A DNA stretch of 64,000 nucleotides from contig NC_135356.1 in assembly GCF_051622035.1 (NCBI RefSeq), positions 21,481,839-21,545,838 on the forward strand, written 5' to 3'. The notes below the pieces were generated by a model. It had not been told where the DNA came from. It did not search any database and saw only the letters and a program-made list of their open reading frames with translations. Source of the DNA: Arctopsyche grandis. Its lineage: Eukaryota > Arthropoda > Insecta > Trichoptera > Hydropsychidae. Shown here piece by piece: positions 57,216 through 64,000 of the stretch (position 1 is its first letter; every line of letters starts with the position of its first letter). Both the position numbers and the translations under genes were made by a program.

Positions 57216-59619
57216 TCATTTAATTGAATTCAAAACTAATTTGAAAATAATTTAAAAGTGTGTTGAATATTCGATCGTTTGTCTCCTTCTCTATGCACGT
57301 ACATATGCTTACTTTGCAATATTTAAAAAATTAGCAGAAACGGGAATTAGAGCAGCGTTGCAATGTGGTTTCCATAGGATTTCCCTTTTGAAGCGTTTTG
57401 ACATCTTAAAGACTTTGACAGCTCAAAAGTTTCATGCGAAACCTATCGAGTCTATTTAAAGATAGCTTTTTTTTTTTTTGATTTTGACTGCTAGTTTATG
57501 AACAAACTAGTATGTTTAAGAACGAACCGGAGTGTACACTTGGGCTGTAACATACATATGTATATGTACATTTTGAATACTACATATAGTCATTCAAAAT
57601 TTAATTTATCCTATATTAAACTGTATATTTTTAATTCAATTTATGATCGATATATAATATGTTCGACTTGAAATGACAAAAACATAAAACACACTTTCAA
57701 TTTAATGTATTTATTTATTTATTTATATAATTTTTGATATAATCAACAGAATCCTAACTAAGCCGACAAATTCAAACATACTTATTATCATATGATTAAT
57801 TTGATGAATAGATTACATTGAAAATCCATTTTATTGATTAAATGTTAATCTATTGAATATTTTATCGAAAGCATTATCTTCGCGTGTATTTAATAATTGT
57901 TTAACTAAATTGAAAACATTCTTACATAAAATATAAGCAGTATTATTTTATTGCCATACTAAGTAGAAATAAAATAAAGAAGCGGAAATATTTCCAGCAA
58001 TTTTCAATGATACTACGCTTCATATATATCTATACTTGATGGAAAATATGATTTTTTTGCTACATTTTAAACTATTTTGTATCCATCTACTGAATATTTA
58101 TGTAAAATAGAATCACTTTTAAAATAATGTATATTGAAAAAGTTCGGAAAATTAATGTAGGCTAAAGAAAAACGGTGTTTTCCACCAACTAATGTCTTTC
58201 GAAATGAAACGCCTCATATACATATAGAATATTAATATAATAATATACATTTTAAATTGGAAAATTAGACATTTGTCGTCGAGCGACCAAGGACCACATC
58301 GGCCAGTACAATAATACATATTATATTATAAATAAAAATCGTCTAATATTACGGTCGCGTGGCGGTATGCGAAAACGAATTTTCGAATATGTGACCCATT
58401 TATATTGTTGTTCGGTGTTCTCTGAGTCACTGACAATTTACAGACACCGTGTCTGTAAATCGTGACTTCAGCGAGATTTAAATACGATGCATGCTATAAA
58501 CGTTCTGTGTACATGCATATTTATATTGCACTTGCGCATATATACATCGAATGTATTTACACATGTGTATATGTATGTATCTGATGTGTGCGAATTGATA
58601 GAAACCGTCGGCCGCATTATACGGGTGTGGTTGGCAATTTTCAGAAATAATTTCAGATCTCATGATAAAACGATGCTGGGGCTGCTGACATGCCACAATT
58701 AAGACAAAATATAATTTTAAATGAGATGTTGTTGCGAGAAAATTGTCTCTGAAGTGTGTTCGTACTGCTAAATGATGTTGGAATGTTGGAACCAAGGATA
58801 AAATTGACGATGATTTAAAGCTGTGATCGCTTATCTTTGGTTGTATCCACGATGAAAATAACGATTCATAAATCAACACTCAATAGAAGATTGTCTTATT
58901 TTGAGACATCTTCGGTATGCATCTTCATTGGATATTATATTAGATTCTACTATGAGTATGTACATATATCATTTGTCCGAAATGTAAAATATCTGGCAAA
59001 ATTATTCAATTTTGTTTAGGTCGAAATTTGTATACTATTTTGTACTCATTTGTAAAGGTTATATTAAATAAATAATGGGATTGTGCATACATATGATTAA
59101 AATAAAATTTACAATCATCGGGATTTGATCATGTTGGGATGATTCGTAGATATAAATAGCACAGAACAATGATGAGGAAATTCTCGTTTTCCTTGAAATT
59201 TTTTGTTTAAATATATTTGCTCGATTTTGCATGTTATATCTTTAGAATCGCTAGCTTGTTCAAGAATTTCATTGCCATATTTCAAAATATAATGGTGTAC
59301 GTGTTGCTGGTTTGCAATAAATATTGCTTACATTTGCAACGTTTAAGACTTTATTAGGATATTTATTTAATATTTTTCATATAGGATTTTATCCACTGGT
59401 TTCTTTCTTCTTTTAAGATACCATAATGAAATAGAAGATAAATCGAGTGATTGAAATTAGACTAAAAATACTATTAAAAATGACAAAAAAGCATAATGTT
59501 CGAAAAGGCTTAATTTACAAAAAATATTTTTAATATTCTTACTTAAATTAATCAAATTACGCTGACCAACAAAAATTATTACCGGAGAAAAAACTAATCA
59601 ATCTTTACTAAGTTTGACA
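57216..59619. other. AT-rich sequence, no gene supported
   Basis: A CACCGTGTCTGTAAATCGTG / TTTACAGACACCG inverted repeat lies at about 58437-58462. ORFs here are short and unrecognised. Confidence 0.4.
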
Positions 59620-60090
59620 ATGATCTTTGTTGGCTTGCTCTCGTTTAAGAGATATGAGCGTTTAAAAAATTGAGCAAGTTCTACAGATTTTTGACTTTTG
59701 AAGCTTTTAATTCAAAATCTAGTATTACTGTGCAAAAATAAGTATTGAAACAAACAGTCAGATGTTTTGTCTATTAATTGTAATGATCTTTTGATTTGAA
59801 ATACGTTCAAAGAATTATATAGAGAATTTTAAAAGTCAAAAATATACTTTTACTTATCTGTATATATGTACAATGACTTTTAAAATTCGCTAGATAATTA
59901 ATTAAACGATTTTATAAACAATAAAAACACAATCAATAGAATAAAATCTATCACTATTGATTCCAATACTCAGTTTTGGCGCAGTCAAATTTTTTTTTAA
60001 ATTAAAGATTGCAAAAGCCAAAAATTTGTAAAAATTAAACTTTTTTTAAACACTCTTATCTCTTAAACGAGAGCAAGCCATCAAAAAATT
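59620..60090. repeat. Inverted-repeat element, about 450 bp
   Basis: TTGCTCTCGTTTAAGAGATA at 59637 and TATCTCTTAAACGAGAGCAA at 60057 are perfect inverted repeats, and the flanking AGCGTTTAAAAAA / TTTTTTTAAACACT extends the similarity. Probably a MITE. No TSD identified. Confidence 0.6.
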
Positions 60091-61215
60091 GTTGTCATAT
60101 TCGAATTCAGTGGATCAAATTTAATAAATACTGATAAGTCTCCGCTACGGCATTTATAGTTTTGTTATCCAAAACTATAAAGGTATGTTAAATTAAAATG
60201 TTCAACATTTGAACAAATATATTGATTTATTACTGAGAAAATAACAATATTAATTTACAATCAATAACAAAATTTCGGAAAAATAGCATTTTCCCCTGGA
60301 AAAATCCAGGTTTTTCACGCGCATGGCGCACTGCAATCATTGGCGCCCATTTGGCAAGCTTGGAATGTTATTTAACCGATTTTAACTGATTTGGCTACCT
60401 GTTGAGATGCTTCATCAAATTTTTGGCATCTATCCATATATAATACTACCAGCAATTTGCGCACAATTAATTTCTGACCCAAAAGCGATAAAATATTTAT
60501 GCGATAATATTTATTGGACCATTATAGATTTCGGAAGTATGATCAGGATGGCGAAAAAATTATAAAAACACATATAAAATCAACATTCAACATATATTAT
60601 ATTGTATGTACATCATCATCAATATAATACGACTGTCGAATTTTCTAAAGGTACTCCACAAATGATACAACTTGAACTCATGTAGAAGTTGAATGCATGG
60701 ATGACTACAAATAGCAGCACTCAACTGTATACATATGTACCTATACATACATTTAAGACAATGTTTACGAGTGTACCTACAAGTAAAGAGTGACTCAACT
60801 GCATCTTCTCGCATATTAAAAGCTACGAAGCATTAAAATGACTTTAGGGCATTCGTAACAAAAAGGAACAGTGTTCAGAATGAGGCGAGATGAGACGACA
60901 TTAGATGGCATATCGCCATCATTTTTAAATCCTAGGACATATTAGCTGTCACATTTATTACTTTTCTTCTGTGTATATGTATGCATGTTTGTACATATAT
61001 ATATATATTTTTTTTTTATGCAAAATTATTCAGGTCAAACAAGCGTGTGGCCGTTTATGCCATTGTCGTGGGGTATCGGCTACCGTTGTGAACTCAAAAT
61101 GTACTTTAAATCTACTTCACATATTAATTAGTGTTTTTAAAAATATATTGAATTACAAATTAATTACGAAGTTATATTCCCAAGTTGCATACGTAGATAT
61201 ATATTTATTTAAAAC
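60091..61215. other. AT-rich sequence, no gene supported
   Basis: Several ATACATATGTA runs; nothing assigned. Confidence 0.4.
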
Positions 61216-61470
61216 TAACTAGCTGAACCCGGCATGCTTTGCAATGCCAGAATAAGGCATGCAATTCCCGTTCCCGTTATAAATGATAGTCGTCGGTAAA
61301 ATCGTAATTACGAATATTATTATTAAGATATTTTTTCACATGCAAACAACAAATCCTGAAAGTTCCATAGTGATCGGTTGAGTGGTTTAGGAGCCTACAC
61401 GAGACATACAGTCAAACAAACAGACATTCAATTTTATATTAACTAATGTTGTACCCGATGAAATATCATT
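61216..61470. repeat. Interspersed repeat with AGCTGAACCCGGC motif
   Basis: CTAGCTGAACCCGGCATGCT, ACTTTCCATAGTGATCGGTT-type sequence and AAACAAACAGACATTCA resemble a widespread kind of arthropod interspersed repeat. Exact class and limits unknown. Confidence 0.45.
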
Positions 61471-61939
61471 GCATGGATTATGGCATATTAAGTTATTAAA
61501 TAAACAAAAATTAAAAGAAACGTTTCAGTTCTGTGATCGATCCGCACTCGGTCGAATTTTTTTCAAATAACTTTCAAATATATTTATATTTAATTGTTTA
61601 ATGTGAAAAAAAAAATGATAAAAACTACTTACCTATCTACATACATAAACAATATAAAATACCAATAGAAAAGTTAATTAATTAATTTATTTATTTAATA
61701 AATTTTCAATAGATGGCGCTAAATGCGCAGAGACTTAGCGCATATTATATTTTGACCTAGTATTATATACTGAGATATATTGCATATTATACTGAGACTT
61801 ATTCGTTATTTATATTGGTACATTTTGTTAGCAGTGGTTGAGCTGTGACGTAGATATGTATGTTTGTTGAGTCAAAACGACTATTATAGTACGGCGAGCG
61901 TTATCTCAGATACATACACAGACAGATAGAATAGCGATA

Positions 61940-62560
61940 TTATATATTTAAAATACAATTGTAAATAGGTTTTTGATCTCTTTTTCCTATTATGCTGTAC
62001 ATTAACATTAAAATAATATAATACTGTAGCGAATACTAAAAGGAGCCGCCGTTATAATTGGTTTCAAGGATTATCTCCAGGCTTCAGTACAAGTCGGCTA
62101 ACAATGAGATAAACTCGAATGCACTTAGCGGGGGTAGCGATACCTCGGTCGCATTCCGGTAGAGTTCTCAGAACCCACAGCGATAGCGTGGGACTGACTT
62201 CCATGGCACATCTAGTACGTGACCATAACAATAGGTAAACAAACCAAACGTCGAAGATGCCCTGAGAGACCTTTCCTTTATAAGGAGGTACTTATGCGAT
62301 ATCAAGACATTCTGGACAGAGCACTGGCAGTGCGTGTATCTCCTTAATCATCAATAAATGCTGTGAAATGACTTTGGCCTTTTACTTGGATCTTCCACCC
62401 ACCCCTACACAACAATACTAAATAATATAATATTGTAAAATAGAAAATGATAAAAGATCAGTAGGTATTAAGATAGATATAAGATGTATTATAAACATAA
62501 TTCAGTAATAATAAAAAAAAGCATTTAAAAATTAAAAATAATTTGCTAAGTTTGATAACC
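61940..62560 (-). repeat. Interspersed repeat hosting solo LTR 2
   Basis: On minus it matches 49320-49560 (TACATCTTATATCTATCTTA, TACAGCATAATAGGAAAAAG) on both sides of the LTR. Confidence 0.65.
62025..62414 (+). mobile_element. Solo LTR 2, 390 bp, 4-bp TSD
   Basis: TGTAGCGAATACTAAAAGGA to CTACACAACA, flanked by ATAC (62021-62024 and 62415-62418). CTTTATAAGGAGG and AATAAATGCTGTG mark the promoter/poly(A) part. Same family as 38610-39014. Confidence 0.83.
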
Positions 62561-62599
62561 GATGAACAAATCGGACTATGGAAATGTGTCAATTAGCAA

Positions 62600-62910
62600 T
62601 AATTAAAAATAAACAAGTCATTAAAATGGTGAACAGAGAAAAAAATAGCATGAAAAAAAAAACAATGGAAAAAGTCAACAAAGAGGAAAAAAAAAGGAAT
62701 AAGAGCTGTAATAATGAAAAAGGAACCTCGATATTGAAAAATATTTGAAATTAATGGCTTTAAGAAATTCATCGTGTGTGTTTTTAAAAAGGTTTAGGTT
62801 ATTATAAGATTCGGAATTTTTTTTAAGACTTTAACCACTATATTTGCAAAAGAAACGATTGGCATTTTTGAATTTGCACCGACTCAATATATTGGATATC
62901 AAATTTAGTA
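62600..62910 (-). mobile_element. Degenerate CR1-like LINE 3' end
   Basis: On minus NRFFCKYSG and LNLFKNTHDEFLKAINFKYF recall the CR1 C-terminus seen at 51.8-52.3 kb, with stops between. Weak similarity. Confidence 0.4.
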
Positions 62911-63216
62911 GTATTCCAAAAGCAAATTTCGATTGAGGGCGAGTCCTCAAATTTCAATTGAGGGCGAATATAGAATAATTTAATTGGTGTAAATTACAAA
63001 GCCAAATATAACTGACAAAGCGATGTGAAGTTTAAAATAATCTTTATTTTACAGCAGCAAGAGAAGCCTGCAGCCATATTCAGTTGTGCCCAGGTCCAAT
63101 TCGGAACAGATGTACACCCATAATGATGATGGGGGTTTGATGTGAATCATTTCTCTGAGAAATTCCAAATTGTATACATCTAAAATCTTCGTCATTGCTC
63201 AACGTGATAAATCAAA

Positions 63217-63277
63217 GGTCGGCGGACAAGTTGCTTTTGCCCACAAAAAAATGGTTCAGGTCCGCCGATCTCTGGTG
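63217..63277. repeat. Small foldback remnant of the GATCGGCGG MITE family
   Basis: AGGTCGGCGGACAAGTTGC at the left and GGTCCGCCGATCT at the right are inverted repeats, related to 49127-49277. Confidence 0.55.
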
Positions 63278-64000
63278 ATAATATTTAGCTAAAACTTTTT
63301 ATAAAAATCACAATATGAGCTGTTGGGTTTCAGGATTCAATGCTTGACACGGGTAGATGTTGAGCTTTAGATGTATTTTATTTCCGTATACTAATTTCGG
63401 GGTTTGAAATTATAGAGCTATGTATATATTCGTTAATAACTACATTTATTAGATTTGTTGATAGTTGGGGTGTGTCGAGGCGAACTTAAATGTGGCGCGA
63501 AAACTGCGTGTTTACTGAAGTTCAAGTGCTTTTCCATTGTTTATATCAACAGCACGTACGTATTAATATGAAATGAGGTTCATGGTGAACGATTATGTAT
63601 AATTAAGGTATATTGAACACAGTGAATTTTGGAATTTGAGAAAAATACTAAGAAAAAATAATTTTTGTAATGCCACCAGCTGATCATAGTTTGTGAAAAT
63701 CTGATTGATTAGATGAAAATTGATCAAATTGATCACATGATTTTTTTTTAGTCTACTTCATCGCATCTTTGCCATTCTAGTAGTTCTACTCGGATTCGCT
63801 CGGCATTTGTGATATAAACGGCTTAAATATGGCTAATTTAATAGTAAAAATTCATTTATATAAAATTTAAAAATATAAATATATTTAACGGCAGCCAATC
63901 AGAAACGAAATACACACACATACAACGAACGGTTTTAGTTTCATATATAAGATGGTAAAATCTTATGAAAATTTCGCTATATATAAACTGAACAGGTTCG
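63278..64000. other. Right end of window: AT-rich, nothing recognised
   Basis: No gene or repeat supported. Confidence 0.4.

Overview
The window is eukaryotic nuclear DNA, almost certainly from an insect. It is AT-rich, carries spliced genes with GT-AG introns, and is crowded with transposable elements. The chloride transporter and its neighbours resemble insect homologues closely. I cannot name the species. Four protein-coding genes can be supported; everything else recognisable is mobile or repetitive DNA.

Genes in order. (1) 603-2376, plus strand: the last four coding exons of a proton-coupled oligopeptide transporter (SLC15/POT); its 5' part lies outside the window. (2) 3059-7140, minus: a complete six-exon OCIA-domain gene (OCIAD1/asrij), tail to tail with SLC15. 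(3) 13524-32487, plus: a complete ClC-3/4/5-type (ClC-c) 2Cl-/H+ exchanger with 14 coding exons, a roughly 10-kb second intron full of transposons, a possible second first exon at 19242-19293, and a dead duplicate of one exon. (4) 35390-40032, minus: a complete four-exon dephospho-CoA kinase domain protein (DCAKD). These genes serve peptide uptake, endosome/mitochondria-linked signalling, endosomal ion exchange and CoA synthesis. They do not form an operon-like unit.

Mobile DNA, left to right: a Jockey-like LINE end (1-537, minus); a LINE endonuclease fragment (7.4 kb); hAT-like short elements (7.8-8.5 kb); a near-intact 2.7-kb hAT transposon with perfect 8-bp target duplications (9299-11982); an RTE-like LINE tail (13.8 kb); three Mutator-like MITEs with 9-bp duplications; two Tc1-type transposons lying between very long (TA)n arrays (19.4-23.7 kb); at least seven copies of a tRNA-derived SINE with a conserved 3' hairpin; several TTAA-flanked piggyBac-like MITEs; two solo LTRs; a GC-rich cassette between direct repeats (40.4-41.5 kb); and CR1-like LINE tails. 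Nesting is frequent. In several cases another copy of the host repeat elsewhere in the window preserves the unoccupied site, so insertion boundaries can be read directly.

From 41.5 kb to the end I recognise no confident host gene, only repeats, two minisatellites, microsatellites and AT-rich unique sequence. I found no rRNA, functional tRNA, CRISPR array or bacterial feature. The most interesting points are in the ClC gene (alternative start exon, pseudo-exon, stop-free 72-nt intron), together with the multi-layer nested insertions.
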